A DNA stretch of 64,000 bases from an uncultured Bacteroidales bacterium (GTDB lineage: Bacteria; Bacteroidota; Bacteroidia; Bacteroidales; P3), in assembly GCA_910578275.1 (NCBI GenBank), contig CAJTPR010000005.1, positions 15,392 through 79,391 on the forward strand, given 5' to 3'. How positions within the stretch are numbered: the stretch's first letter is position 1; every line of letters starts with the position of its first letter. Made by a program: the position numbers and the translations under genes. The notes beneath the pieces are model-generated. The model worked only from the letters and a program-made list of their open reading frames with translations. It was not told the DNA's origin and searched no databases. Below are positions 1 through 8,550 of this stretch, piece after piece.

Positions 1-375
1 GAATGTCCTTCGGGAACGCCGGGCGTGCAGCACAGTCTGCCGCTCATGCTCGAATTGGCCTGCCAAGGCGTGTTCTCGTTGCCCGAGGTGGTCGAGGCCA
101 TGTGCCATCGCCCTGCCAGGATATTTGGCGTAAAGGAGAGAGGTTTCCTGCGTCCGGGCTACGCCGCCGACTTGGCGGTGGTCGATCCGCGGGAGGAATG
201 GACGGTAAGTCCCGGAAATATCGCCTACGCCTGCGGATGGAGTCCGCTCGAGGGGGAACGGTTGCATGGAAAGGTGCGGATGACCTTCGTCAACGGTCAT
301 CTCGTTTATCGTGACGGGACGATCCTACGTCCCGATCATCGCGGTCAGCGGCTTGTGTTCGAACCTGTCCGCTGA
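1..375 (+). CDS. pyrC: Dihydroorotase, C-terminal part
   Basis: This is the 3' end of a gene entering from the left edge, 124 residues in frame 1 with no start in the window. Dihydroorotase cyclises N-carbamoyl-aspartate to dihydroorotate in pyrimidine synthesis in the cytosol. The visible part begins with the conserved SGTPGVQHSLPLMLE segment near the amidohydrolase active site, followed by a PARIFG stretch and the closing metal-dependent-hydrolase beta domain (GYAADLAVVDP, then VNGHLVYRDG), the normal C-terminus of the class I family. The metal-binding histidines lie upstream of the window. The stop is followed by 37 bases and then the tail of the convergent helicase gene. The family call is secure; the choice of pyrC over an allantoinase-like relative rests on the GVQHSLPLMLE segment. 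Confidence 0.85.
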   Translation, partial: ECPSGTPGVQHSLPLMLELACQGVFSLPEVVEAMCHRPARIFGVKERGFLRPGYAADLAVVDPREEWTVSPGNIAYACGWSPLEGERLHGKVRMTFVNGHLVYRDGTILRPDHRGQRLVFEPVR

Positions 376-412
376 ATCCGCCAAGGTATTTTTATGCTCC
401 GTAGTCCTTGCC

Positions 413-2878
413 TCAGGCTCGTTCCAGTTTGGCGAACTTGGAGAACAACGTCTTTTCACCCACGCCCGGCGTGTCGAACCTTACCACGAATTTTCCATTT
501 GCTCCGTCTCCGCTCGTCGAGACTACGGTACCGGTGCCGAATTTGGCGTGTTTCACGCGGTCTCCCGCCGCAAAGTCCGTTGCCGGCTGCGTATTCGGGC
601 TCATGTTCGCGCCCTTGTTCAGATCCGACAATTTCTTGAATCGTCCCGAATTCAAGTCGGGTTTGGGTTTGACCACGACCACGGTCGGGGAGGGCATCCG
701 TTTCATGGGCGCCCAGGATTCGAAATCGTCGTCGAATCCGGCATTCGCGAAAGGATTGCTTTGCAGTATTTCCGGATTTTCGAGATGGGAGGCGTCGAGT
801 TCCAGCAGGAAACGGCTCGGTTCGCAAAGATCCGTTTCGCCCCAACGCATGCGGCTGTTGGCGAACGAGAGCCAGAGTTCCTTTTCGGAACGGGTCACGG
901 CCACGTAGAACAACCGTCGTTCCTCTTCTATTTCTTCGCGCGTGTCGCTGCTTTGTCCCGAGGGAAAGAGGTTTTCTTCACAACCTACGACGAAGACGTA
1001 AGGAAATTCAAGGCCCTTGGCGGCGTGTACGGTCATGAGCGTCACCTTGTCGGCGTCGGGATAGTCTTTCTTGTCGTCCTGGTCGGTGAGCAGGGCCACG
1101 TCCTGCAGGAAATGGTCGAGCGTGACGATGCCTTCTATCGCCACCATTTCGCCCGTTTCCTCGTCTACGCGCAAGGGTTCTTCCTCGCAAAACGTCTTTA
1201 CCGCGTTGAGCAGTTCTTCCACGTTGTTGAGACGGCTTTCGCTTTCAGGCGTTTCTTCCTGCTTGTATTCATGTCCCAGGCCGCTTGCGTTCCAGATGAG
1301 CTTGGCCATCTCGAAGGCGTCGGTCTCGTAGAACTTCGCGTTCAGTCCGAGTATCGTGTCCATGAGCGAAAAGAGCTTGGCACGTGTGCCGGAGTTGACC
1401 GACCTGGCCACCGAAAGTCCGAATTGCTGCAAGGCCTGCGGTGAGGAAAAGGCTTCTTCGGGTGCGCCCATGTTGACCAGCAAGCGGCGCAGGTTCTCGT
1501 TTTCGGGCATGTTCGCGGGCATGTTTTCCGAACGCAGGTACAGGATGCCGTCCCAGATGCAGCCTCCGTACAAGGCACCCAGCAGGCGCAGCCGCGAGAT
1601 CGTGGTCTCGCCTATGCCTCTGGCCGGATTGTTGATGCAGCGCAACAACGCCTCTTCGTCCTTGGGGTTGGTCACCCAGCGGAAATAGGCCAGGATGTCT
1701 TTTATTTCCTTGCGGCGGTAAAAACTCAGTCCGCCATAGATCCGGTAAGGGATGTTGAGCTTGCGCAAGGCGTCTTCGATGCTCTTGCTTTGGCTGTTGG
1801 TGCGGTACAACACGGCGAAATCCTTGGGGCGTGCCTGGCGGTTCATCCGTGTCTGGAATATCCGGTGCGCCACGTTTTCGGCTTCCGCCTTGTCGCTCTG
1901 CGAGCGGATCAGGTGTACTTTCCCGCCTTCCTCGTTGTCGGTCCAGATCTTTTTGGGAATACGGTCCTTGTTGTGCTCTATGATGGAGTTGGAAAGTTGC
2001 ACGATATGCCCGCACGAACGGTAATTCTGTTCCAGCTTGAACTTCAGCATTTGCGGATAGTCGTGTTCGAAATTCAGGATGTTCCGGATGTTCGCGCCGC
2101 GAAAGCTGTAGATGCTTTGCGAGTCGTCGCCCACCACGCAGATGTTCTTGTGGCCGGCGGCCAGTTTCTTGACGATGAGGTATTGGGCGTAGTTGGTATC
2201 CTGGTACTCGTCCACCATGATGTGCATGAAACGGCTTTGGTATTTGCGGAGCGTTTCGGGAAAATCCCTGAAAAGCACGTTGGTGTTGAACAGCAGGTCG
2301 TCGAAGTCCATGGCCGAGGCTTGGCGCATGCGGCGGTCGTATTCCAGGAAGATACGGCCCATGTCGGGCATGCGCATGCGGCGGTCCTCTTCGAGAAAGG
2401 CATTGTTCTCGGCGTAGTATTGGGCGGAAATCAGGCTGTTTTTCGCCATGGAGATACGGTAGAGGACTTTCGATTCCTTGTATTGCTTGGGGTCGAGGTT
2501 GAAATCCTTGACGATTTTCTTGATGAGCGACTTGCAGTCGTCCGTGTCGTAGATGCCGAAAGTCTTCTGGTAACCTATCAGTTCGGCCTCGGCGTGCAGT
2601 ATCCTCGAAAAGATGGAGTGGAATGTTCCCATCCAGAGCGACTTGGCGCCGGGTCCCACCAGGTCCGTGATACGGTTTTTCATTTCACGGGCCGCCTTGT
2701 TGGTGAAGGTGAGTGCGAGTATGCGGAAAGGATCGGCGCCTTGTTCCAACAAATGGGCGATGCGGTAAGTAAGCGTGCGCGTCTTGCCCGAACCGGCCCC
2801 GGCAATGATCATCACTGGCCCCTCGATATGTTCGGCGGCGGCCCGTTGTTCCGGGTTCAAGCCATCCAATAAGCTCAT
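413..2878 (-). CDS. UvrD/PcrA-like ATP-dependent DNA helicase
   Basis: A superfamily 1A 3'-5' DNA helicase of 821 residues, acting in the cytosol on nicked or stalled DNA in repair and replication restart. Visible motifs include the N-terminal NPEQ Q-motif, Walker A AGAGSGKT at about residues 26-33, the LTFTNKAAREM motif, the DEYQDTN Walker B box, GDDSQSIYSFRGA, QNYRS, the VTLMTVHAAKGLEF box and VAVTRS. The last 50 residues (GDRVKHAKFGTGTVV onward) form the Tudor-like tail typical of PcrA, so PcrA/UvrD is preferred over Rep. The start at 2878 (MSLLDGLNPEQ) was chosen because the longer reading begins upstream of a TACCTTTG promoter box. It diverges from the uracil phosphoribosyltransferase gene. 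Confidence 0.93.
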   Translation of the reverse strand: MSLLDGLNPEQRAAAEHIEGPVMIIAGAGSGKTRTLTYRIAHLLEQGADPFRILALTFTNKAAREMKNRITDLVGPGAKSLWMGTFHSIFSRILHAEAELIGYQKTFGIYDTDDCKSLIKKIVKDFNLDPKQYKESKVLYRISMAKNSLISAQYYAENNAFLEEDRRMRMPDMGRIFLEYDRRMRQASAMDFDDLLFNTNVLFRDFPETLRKYQSRFMHIMVDEYQDTNYAQYLIVKKLAAGHKNICVVGDDSQSIYSFRGANIRNILNFEHDYPQMLKFKLEQNYRSCGHIVQLSNSIIEHNKDRIPKKIWTDNEEGGKVHLIRSQSDKAEAENVAHRIFQTRMNRQARPKDFAVLYRTNSQSKSIEDALRKLNIPYRIYGGLSFYRRKEIKDILAYFRWVTNPKDEEALLRCINNPARGIGETTISRLRLLGALYGGCIWDGILYLRSENMPANMPENENLRRLLVNMGAPEEAFSSPQALQQFGLSVARSVNSGTRAKLFSLMDTILGLNAKFYETDAFEMAKLIWNASGLGHEYKQEETPESESRLNNVEELLNAVKTFCEEEPLRVDEETGEMVAIEGIVTLDHFLQDVALLTDQDDKKDYPDADKVTLMTVHAAKGLEFPYVFVVGCEENLFPSGQSSDTREEIEEERRLFYVAVTRSEKELWLSFANSRMRWGETDLCEPSRFLLELDASHLENPEILQSNPFANAGFDDDFESWAPMKRMPSPTVVVVKPKPDLNSGRFKKLSDLNKGANMSPNTQPATDFAAGDRVKHAKFGTGTVVSTSGDGANGKFVVRFDTPGVGEKTLFSKFAKLERA

Positions 2879-2914
2879 TTTTATATATTTATGCGTGATT
2901 TGGAGATGGGAGCA

Positions 2915-2922
2915 CAAAGGTA
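2915..2922 (-). promoter_or_regulatory. Bacteroidota -7 box for the helicase gene
   Basis: TACCTTTG on the minus strand fits the TAnnTTTG -7 consensus and lies 36 bases before the helicase start at 2878. No clear -33 TTTG was found at the usual 19-base spacing. Confidence 0.5.
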
Positions 2923-2954
2923 GTGGAAAAATGGAAATGTGCCGGTTTTTTTCC

Positions 2955-2962
2955 TACTTTTG
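2955..2962 (+). promoter_or_regulatory. Bacteroidota -7 box for upp
   Basis: TACTTTTG matches TAnnTTTG and ends 20 bases before the ATG at 2983. It lies inside the longest open reading of upp, so it argues that upp starts at 2983 and not further upstream. The -33 element is not clear. Confidence 0.5.
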
Positions 2963-2982
2963 CGCTATCTGCTTATATGGCC

Positions 2983-3642
2983 ATGGAAATAAAAATTTTA
3001 GATGAACGCAATTCCTGGTTCTTGCGTTTCATGTCGGAGCTCAGGGACAGGCAAATCCAAAGGGATTCCATGCGTTTTCGTACGAACTTGCGCCGTATCG
3101 GCGAGATTTTCGCTTACGAGATCAGCAAGGAACTTGCCTATCAGATGCAGACGGTACAGACACCCTTGGGCGAAAAGGCCATGAACCTTCCCGTGGAGGA
3201 TCCCGTGGTGGCCAGCATCTTGCGGGCGGGACTTTCGTTGCATGAGGGCATCCTTTCGTTTTTCGACAGGGCGGAAAACGCCTTTATTTCCGCTTATCGC
3301 AAGCATGACGAGACGGGCGCGTTCCAGATCAAGATGGACTATGTCTCGTGCCCCGACCTGCAAGGCAAGCCGCTTATCTTGTGCGATCCGATGCTTGCCA
3401 CCGGCTCGTCGATGGCCGTTTGCCACAAGGCGTTGATGGAATACGGTACGCCGCGTCACACGCATCTGGTTTCCGTCATCGCCGCCCAGGAAGGCATCGA
3501 CTACCTGCAAAAACAGATTCCTTCCGGCGACTGCACGCTTTGGATCGGTTCGGTGGACGAGGAACTTACCGCGCAGTCGTATATCGTGCCCGGCCTTGGC
3601 GACGCGGGCGACCTGGCGTTCGGGAAAAAATTGCAAAACTAG
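2983..3642 (+). CDS. upp: Uracil phosphoribosyltransferase
   Basis: A 219-residue cytosolic salvage enzyme that converts uracil and PRPP to UMP. The type I phosphoribosyltransferase signature is visible: the PRPP loop DPMLATGSS at about residues 135-143, SILRAGLSLHEG in the first half, and a uracil-contacting tail with GDAGDLAFG. ATG codons exist at 2977 and 2983; 2983 (MEIKILDERNS) is preferred because it fits the family N-terminus and the promoter box at 2955-2962. It is followed after 12 bases by the CNNM/CBS gene, so the two are probably cotranscribed, although no functional link is evident. Confidence 0.92.
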   Translation: MEIKILDERNSWFLRFMSELRDRQIQRDSMRFRTNLRRIGEIFAYEISKELAYQMQTVQTPLGEKAMNLPVEDPVVASILRAGLSLHEGILSFFDRAENAFISAYRKHDETGAFQIKMDYVSCPDLQGKPLILCDPMLATGSSMAVCHKALMEYGTPRHTHLVSVIAAQEGIDYLQKQIPSGDCTLWIGSVDEELTAQSYIVPGLGDAGDLAFGKKLQN

Positions 3643-3654
3643 AAGTCGGTACCC

Positions 3655-4830
3655 ATGCTTTTGCTTATCTTCTATCTGCTTCTGGCCCTTTGCGTCTCTT
3701 TCGTCTGTTCGGTATTGGAGGCGGTGTTGCTTTCCACGCCGGTTTCTTATATCGAGGTGATCAAGAGCCAGGTGAAACTGGCCGTTTCCAAAAACGGCCT
3801 GACGCATCATTTGCATCGGAGAATGAAGTCGGCCCTCATTTTCCTGAAGGCCAAGAACGGCATCGACCGTTCCCTTTCTTCCATCCTGTCGCTCAATACC
3901 GTGGCGCATACCGTCGGGGCGGCGGGCGTGGGCGCGCAAAGCGCCAAGGTCTTCGGAAATGCCTATGTGGGCATGACTTCGTTCATCCTTACGTTCGTCA
4001 TCCTGGTTTTCTCCGAGATTTTCCCCAAGAGCCTGGGAACGCGCTATTGGCGCAGCCTTTGTTTGCCTTCCGGTCATGTGATTCGTGTCCTGGTCTGGAT
4101 CTGCTATCCGTTGGTGATCCTTTCGGAGGGCATTTCGTGGCTGGTGACGCGGGGAAAAAGGGACCCGGGCGTGAGCCGCGAGGAGGTTTCGGCCTTGGTG
4201 AACATCGGCTCCAAGGAAGGCATCTTCACGCAGGAGGAATTACGCGGACTGCGCAGCATGCTCGACTTGCGTAACCTGCGGGTGCGCGACATCATGACCC
4301 CGCGCATGGTGGCCGTGACCGCCTGCGAGGAAATGACGTTGGGAGCGTTCTATCGCGGAAAGAATTACCTAAAATATTCGCGTATTCCCGTGTACGAGGA
4401 AGAAAATCCCGATCATATCACGGGCTTCGTGTTGCTCAAGCACGTATTCGAGCAACTGGCCGCCGACCGTTTCGACTTGAAGCTCAAATCGATAAAACGT
4501 CCCATCTTCATCGCGGTGGAGAGCCAGAAACTGCTTTCGCTCTGGAACCGGATGCAGCAGATTCCCGAATCCGGAACGGAAGAGGAAAGCCGTCAGGGAC
4601 GCAAGAAACGCGAGCAGATCGCCATGGTCGTGGATGAATACGGCAGTTTCGTGGGCATCGTCACCGTGGAAGACATGGTGGAGACCATGTTGGGAATGGA
4701 AATCGTGGACGAGAAGGATACCATCACCGACATGCAGCAATATGCCCGGCAGAAATGGATTTCCTCAAAGACATATCACCGTCTCGACCGGGGCGAAGAA
4801 GAGAATGAGTCCGTGCAAGCCCGTCAGTAG
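3655..4830 (+). CDS. CNNM/CorB-type membrane protein with CBS pair
   Basis: A 391-residue inner-membrane protein. The N-terminal half (about residues 1-180) is a DUF21/CNNM transmembrane domain beginning MLLLIFYLLLALCVSFVCSVLEAVLLS and including a FSEIFPKSLG stretch. Residues about 205-345 form a CBS-domain pair starting VRDIMTPRMVAV and including VVDEYGSFVGIVTVEDMVE. CNNM/CorB proteins are linked to Mg2+ transport; older annotations call them hemolysins. The usual C-terminal CorC/HlyC domain is missing, since the protein ends about 40 residues after the second CBS domain. It lies 12 bases after upp, and its last 7 bases overlap the tail of convergent panC. Substrate not shown by the sequence. 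Confidence 0.85.
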   Translation: MLLLIFYLLLALCVSFVCSVLEAVLLSTPVSYIEVIKSQVKLAVSKNGLTHHLHRRMKSALIFLKAKNGIDRSLSSILSLNTVAHTVGAAGVGAQSAKVFGNAYVGMTSFILTFVILVFSEIFPKSLGTRYWRSLCLPSGHVIRVLVWICYPLVILSEGISWLVTRGKRDPGVSREEVSALVNIGSKEGIFTQEELRGLRSMLDLRNLRVRDIMTPRMVAVTACEEMTLGAFYRGKNYLKYSRIPVYEEENPDHITGFVLLKHVFEQLAADRFDLKLKSIKRPIFIAVESQKLLSLWNRMQQIPESGTEEESRQGRKKREQIAMVVDEYGSFVGIVTVEDMVETMLGMEIVDEKDTITDMQQYARQKWISSKTYHRLDRGEEENESVQARQ

Positions 4831-5660
4831 CGTATATTGTCTATCAGCCTGACGTTTCCCATCCATACCGCGATGAAACCGACGTTTCCTTTCGCGGCCG
4901 CGTCCGGTCGGAGCGGTTGCAGGTCGTGGGGGCGGGCTATCTCGAAGTATTCCAGTTTCATTTCAGGCACGGCAGTAATCCGTCTTTCCACCCATTCCTT
5001 TATTTCCCGACAGGATTTTTCCGCCATTTCCGTGCTTTTTTTCAGCGTGGCGTGGATATAAGGGGCCTTGGCCCTGTCTTCCGGCTTGAGCAGGGCGTTT
5101 CGGCTGCTCAATGCCAGACCGTCGTCGGCGCGTTTGATGGGGCAGGGCACGATTTGCGTCTTGATGCCCATTTGGCGTACCAGGTCCTGGATGATAGCCA
5201 CTTGCTGGAAGTCTTTTTCGCCGAAGTAGGCGCGGTCGGGTTCCACCAATTCGAACAGGAGTCCCACTACGACTCCCACGCCCTTGAAATGACCGGGACG
5301 CCGGGCACCCTCCATGACTGTTTCCAGCGTGCCGAAGGAATACGATTTGACGGCTTCCCCCTTAGGATACATTTCTTCTTCGGACGGGGCGAATACTATG
5401 TCGCAACCGTTTTCTCGCAACAGTTCGCTGTCGGCTTCGAAATGGCGCGGGTAGTTCTTCAGGTCGTCGGGATTGTTGAATTGGATGGGGTTGACGAAGA
5501 CGCTGGCCACGAAGAGGTCGTTTTCGGCGCGGGCGCGTTCGAAAAGCGAGGCGTGGCCGGCATGCAGGGCCCCCATCGTGGGCACGAACCCCACGCTCTT
5601 GCCGTTTCGGCCGGCACGGAGGGCTTCGCTCAATTCTTTTTTTGTTTTGCAGACAATCAT
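4824..5660 (-). CDS. panC: Pantoate--beta-alanine ligase
   Basis: A 278-residue cytosolic enzyme of coenzyme A synthesis that condenses pantoate with beta-alanine using ATP. The nucleotidyl-transferase HIGH-type motif appears as PTMGALHAGH near residue 28, followed by SVFVNPIQF, GHFKGVGVVV, YFGEKDFQQ and the KMSKS-region LSSRN, all typical of PanC and in the usual order and length. Its ATG overlaps the radA stop in an ATGA junction at 5657-5660, so it is translationally coupled as the last gene of folE-radA-panC. It is tail-to-tail with the CNNM gene with a 7-base overlap. Confidence 0.95.
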   Translation of the reverse strand: MIVCKTKKELSEALRAGRNGKSVGFVPTMGALHAGHASLFERARAENDLFVASVFVNPIQFNNPDDLKNYPRHFEADSELLRENGCDIVFAPSEEEMYPKGEAVKSYSFGTLETVMEGARRPGHFKGVGVVVGLLFELVEPDRAYFGEKDFQQVAIIQDLVRQMGIKTQIVPCPIKRADDGLALSSRNALLKPEDRAKAPYIHATLKKSTEMAEKSCREIKEWVERRITAVPEMKLEYFEIARPHDLQPLRPDAAAKGNVGFIAVWMGNVRLIDNIRY

Positions 5661-7063
5661 GGTTTTACACTTGCGTGCAATTTGGAAATTTTCTGAAAAA
5701 GTTCAAACAAGGTCGAAACCGGAACGATTTTCGATTGGAATTCCGGTTTCATTCCTTTCAGTCCGTATCGTGAAACGAATATTTGCTCGAAACCCAGTTT
5801 CTCGGCTTCCGCCAGGCGTTGCTCGAGGCGGCTTACGGGACGGATTTCGCCCGTCAGTCCCACTTCGGCGGCGAAACAGTATTTCGGATCGAGCGGAATA
5901 TCCTGCCCGGAACTGAGCACGGCGGCGATGACGGCCAGGTCGATGGCCGGATCGTCCACGCGCAGGCCGCCGGCGATGTTCAAGAAGACGTCCTTCTGGT
6001 TCAAGCGGGCACCGCAGCGTTTCTCGAGCACGGCCAGCAGCATGTTGAGCCGCCTCAGGTCGAAGCCCGTGGCCGAACGTTGAGGAACGGAATAGGCCGT
6101 GGGGCTTACCAAAGCCTGCACTTCCACCATGATGGGCCGCAAGCCTTCCAAGGTGGCGGCGATGGCCGTGCCGCTAAGTTGTTCCTCGCGTCGGGAGAGC
6201 AGTATTTCGGAGGGATTCTCCACTTCGCGCAGTCCGTTGCCTTGCATTTCGTAGATGCCTATTTCGTTGGTGCTTCCGAAACGGTTCTTGATGGAACGCA
6301 AGATACGGTAGCCGTAGTTGCGGTCGCCCTCGAAGTGGAGTACCGTGTCCACGATATGTTCCAGGATCTTGGGGCCGGCCAGGTTGCCGTCTTTGGTGAT
6401 GTGCCCGATGACGAATACGCTCACGCCCGATTCCTTGGCGTAACGCTGCAATTGGGCGGCGCATTCCTTTATCTGGGATATGCTTCCCGCCGAAGCGTCG
6501 ATGACCGGGGTGGAAAGGGTCTGTATGGAGTCGGCCACCAGTATGTCGGGTTGCAGCCGGGCGGCTTGCGTGAAGATGTCGTCCAGGTTGGTTTCGGTGA
6601 GGATGAAGCAGTTGTTGGGCGTGAGGCCGAGGCGTTCGGCACGCATCTTGAGCTGTTGGCCGCTTTCTTCTCCGCTCACGTACAGGATTTTTTGGTTTCC
6701 AGGTATTTGCAAGGCCACTTGCAACATCAGGGTGGATTTTCCGATGCCTGGTTCGCCTCCGATGAGCACGAAAGAGCCCGGTACCAGCCCCCCGCCCAAC
6801 ACGCGGTCCAGTTCCCGGTTGCCCGTATCCAATCGTGTCAAGGCGTGGCTTGCGATGTCTTGGATAAGCAAGGGCTTGTTTTTTCCTTGCTCGGGGGCGA
6901 ACGTCAGGCCTTGCTGCCATGCCTGTCGATCCGTCCGCCCGATCACTTCCTCGGTATAGGTGTTCCATTCCCCGCAGGAAGGGCACCGCCCCACCCATTT
7001 TGGGGATTGCGCCCCGCAGTTGGAGCAAAAGAAAGCGGTTTTGGTCTTGGCGGTCTTGGCCAT
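5657..7063 (-). CDS. radA: DNA repair protein RadA
   Basis: A 468-residue RecA-like branch-migration ATPase used in recombinational repair. A four-cysteine zinc finger (Cys13, Cys16, Cys27, Cys30) opens the protein; the RecA-like core has Walker A GGEPGIGKST and the RadA-specific KNRFGSTNEIG motif; the last 150 residues or so are the Lon-protease-like domain (RATGFDLRRLNMLLAVLEKR onward, with GGLRVDDPAIDLAV). Length and order match the bacterial family. It follows folE after 21 bases and overlaps the panC start by four bases. Confidence 0.96.
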   Translation of the reverse strand: MAKTAKTKTAFFCSNCGAQSPKWVGRCPSCGEWNTYTEEVIGRTDRQAWQQGLTFAPEQGKNKPLLIQDIASHALTRLDTGNRELDRVLGGGLVPGSFVLIGGEPGIGKSTLMLQVALQIPGNQKILYVSGEESGQQLKMRAERLGLTPNNCFILTETNLDDIFTQAARLQPDILVADSIQTLSTPVIDASAGSISQIKECAAQLQRYAKESGVSVFVIGHITKDGNLAGPKILEHIVDTVLHFEGDRNYGYRILRSIKNRFGSTNEIGIYEMQGNGLREVENPSEILLSRREEQLSGTAIAATLEGLRPIMVEVQALVSPTAYSVPQRSATGFDLRRLNMLLAVLEKRCGARLNQKDVFLNIAGGLRVDDPAIDLAVIAAVLSSGQDIPLDPKYCFAAEVGLTGEIRPVSRLEQRLAEAEKLGFEQIFVSRYGLKGMKPEFQSKIVPVSTLFELFQKISKLHASVKP

Positions 7064-7084
7064 GGATGCGGAATTTGGCGGAAG

Positions 7085-7690
7085 TTATTTCAAGTCGCTG
7101 CCGATAAGCCGCAAGAACTCCATGCGTGTCTTGGAATCGCTCAGGAAACCGCCTGTGAAGTCGGAGGTGGTAGTGACCGAATTTTGTTTCTGCACTCCGC
7201 GCATCGACATGCAAAGGTGCTGTGCCTCGATCACCACGGCCACTCCGAGCGGATTGAGCGCGTTTTGTATACATTCCTTTATCTGCGTGGTGAGTCTTTC
7301 CTGCACTTGCAGGCGGCGGGCAAAGACGTCCACGATGCGGGGAATCTTGCTGAGCCCCACGATATGCCCGTTGGGGATATAGGCCACATGCGCCTTGCCG
7401 AAGAAAGGGAGCATGTGGTGTTCGCACAGCGAATAGATCTCGATGTCCTTGACGATGACCATCTGCTTGTAGTCTTCCTTGAACATCGCGCTTTTGAGAA
7501 TCGCCACCGGATCTTGTCCGTATCCTTGCGTGAGGAACTGCATGGCCTTGGCTACCCGTGCGGGGGTGGCCAGCAGGCCTTCCCGTCCGGCATCTTCGCC
7601 CAAGAGGTTCAAAATATCCTTGTAATGTCCGGCCAGTTTTCCGGTAAGTTCCGCCGGATAGACGTCTTCTTTCTTATAACCCTTGTTCAT
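7085..7690 (-). CDS. folE: GTP cyclohydrolase I
   Basis: A 201-residue cytosolic enzyme that converts GTP to dihydroneopterin triphosphate, the first step of folate/pterin synthesis. The zinc and active-site elements are visible: LCEHHMLPFFG (Cys and His ligands), HIVGLSKIPR, RLQVQERLT and QHLCMSMRGV (second Cys ligand). Length is normal for the type I enzyme. It is the first gene of a minus-strand operon with radA and panC. A TAACTTTG -7 box sits 35 bases upstream. Confidence 0.96.
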   Translation of the reverse strand: MNKGYKKEDVYPAELTGKLAGHYKDILNLLGEDAGREGLLATPARVAKAMQFLTQGYGQDPVAILKSAMFKEDYKQMVIVKDIEIYSLCEHHMLPFFGKAHVAYIPNGHIVGLSKIPRIVDVFARRLQVQERLTTQIKECIQNALNPLGVAVVIEAQHLCMSMRGVQKQNSVTTTSDFTGGFLSDSKTRMEFLRLIGSDLK

Positions 7691-7725
7691 TTTCCTTTCG
7701 TATGAACCGCCCTAAGCGGCGATTG

Positions 7726-7733
7726 CAAAGTTA
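7726..7733 (-). promoter_or_regulatory. -7 box for the folE-radA-panC operon
   Basis: TAACTTTG on the minus strand matches TAnnTTTG, 35 bases before the folE start. The expected leader holds a small hairpin (CCGC, five bases, GCGG at about 7707-7719). No clear -33 element was seen. Confidence 0.5.
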
Positions 7734-7796
7734 CATCATTTTGCAGATGGCTTTTCGTTTTGTTATCAAGAGAAAGATTATAAACGAGTTCGGTTT

Positions 7797-7896
7797 TTAT
7801 TTCCAAGGCGAAGGCATGGAATGGAATTTTGCGATCCGTTCCTTATGTAACTCATTGGGAGTAATGCCAAGTACCTTCTCTTGTTTTGCATAAGAC
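7797..7896 (-). pseudogene. Possible 3' remnant of a lost gene
   Basis: The minus strand here reads as the end of a plausible protein (SYAKQEKVLGITPNELHKER then IAKFHSMPSPWK and a stop at 7797). The codons look used and AT-rich, but upstream the frame runs into the promoter and coding region of the antitoxin gene, so no intact gene can exist. It may be the stump of a gene truncated when the toxin-antitoxin island arrived. I do not recognise the parent family, and chance coding potential is not excluded. Confidence 0.3.
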
Positions 7897-7902
7897 ACGA
7901 TG

Positions 7903-7933
7903 TTGTCGCAAATAATTTGTATTTTTGCGACAA
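7903..7933 (+). promoter_or_regulatory. Operator-promoter of the AbiE-like module
   Basis: A perfect 10-base inverted repeat, TTGTCGCAAA at 7903-7912 and TTTGCGACAA at 7924-7933, has an 11-base centre. Its right arm overlaps the -7 box TATTTTTG at 7920-7927, which lies 17 bases before the antitoxin ATG. Known AbiEi antitoxins repress their own promoter through inverted repeats, so this is the expected autoregulatory site; binding itself is inferred. Confidence 0.6.
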
Positions 7934-7944
7934 AACAAGATGCC

Positions 7945-8550
7945 ATGATAAGCATAGAGGATAAGATTTGGACTGCAATCAAAGCCAAAGGAAAGGGAAG
8001 TATTTTCTTTCCTTCCGATTTTACGTCATACGGAGAAGTCAAGGCTGTCGGGAAAAGTCTTGAGAGGCTGACCGCAAAAGGAAATATAGTCCGTTTGGCA
8101 AGAGGCATATACACATATCCCGAGATGGATACGGTCTTGGGACTTGGCATATTGATGCCATCGATAGAACAGATAGCCGAGACGATAGCCCGTAGGGACA
8201 AAACACGAATTGTACCAACAGGTGCTTATGCGATGAATAAATTGGGTATATCAACCCAAGTTCCAATGAATATAGTTTATCTGACAGATGGTACACCGCG
8301 TAAGATAAGCATAGGAAGCGGCCGGTCAATACAATTCAAATACACTACTCCCAAAAACCTCTCATTCACCAATCCGCTTGCCATGTTAGTTACATTTGCC
8401 CTAAAAGAGATAGGGAGGAATAATGTAACTGTTGATATAGCCAAGCAAATCAAGAACGTGCTCCAGAAAGAACAAAAGGAAAAAGTACTGGCAGACAAAG
8501 CACTTATGCCAGCATGGATAAGAACCTTCACAAGACAAGCCTATGAATAA
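7945..8550 (+). CDS. AbiEi-like antitoxin (DUF6088-type)
   Basis: A 201-residue cytosolic protein. The N-terminal part (MISIEDKIWTAIKAKGKGSI through GKSLERLTAKGNIVRLARGIY) is the winged-helix segment seen in AbiEi-type antitoxins, with a C-terminal domain covering the rest. It overlaps the start of the nucleotidyltransferase toxin gene by 8 bases, the usual antitoxin-toxin coupling. The start at 7945 was chosen because the longer frame begins within the inverted repeat and promoter at 7903-7933. It probably neutralises the toxin and represses the operon. Base composition is more AT-rich than the genes on either side, consistent with acquisition by transfer. Confidence 0.75.
   Translation: MISIEDKIWTAIKAKGKGSIFFPSDFTSYGEVKAVGKSLERLTAKGNIVRLARGIYTYPEMDTVLGLGILMPSIEQIAETIARRDKTRIVPTGAYAMNKLGISTQVPMNIVYLTDGTPRKISIGSGRSIQFKYTTPKNLSFTNPLAMLVTFALKEIGRNNVTVDIAKQIKNVLQKEQKEKVLADKALMPAWIRTFTRQAYE

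Noticed and set aside
3655..4830. Naming the CNNM/CBS protein a hemolysin
   Set aside because: The name is historical; the domains point to a CNNM/CorB-type membrane protein and nothing indicates a toxin.
5783..7705. A 640-codon plus-strand frame
   Set aside because: Antisense to radA and folE, both secure.
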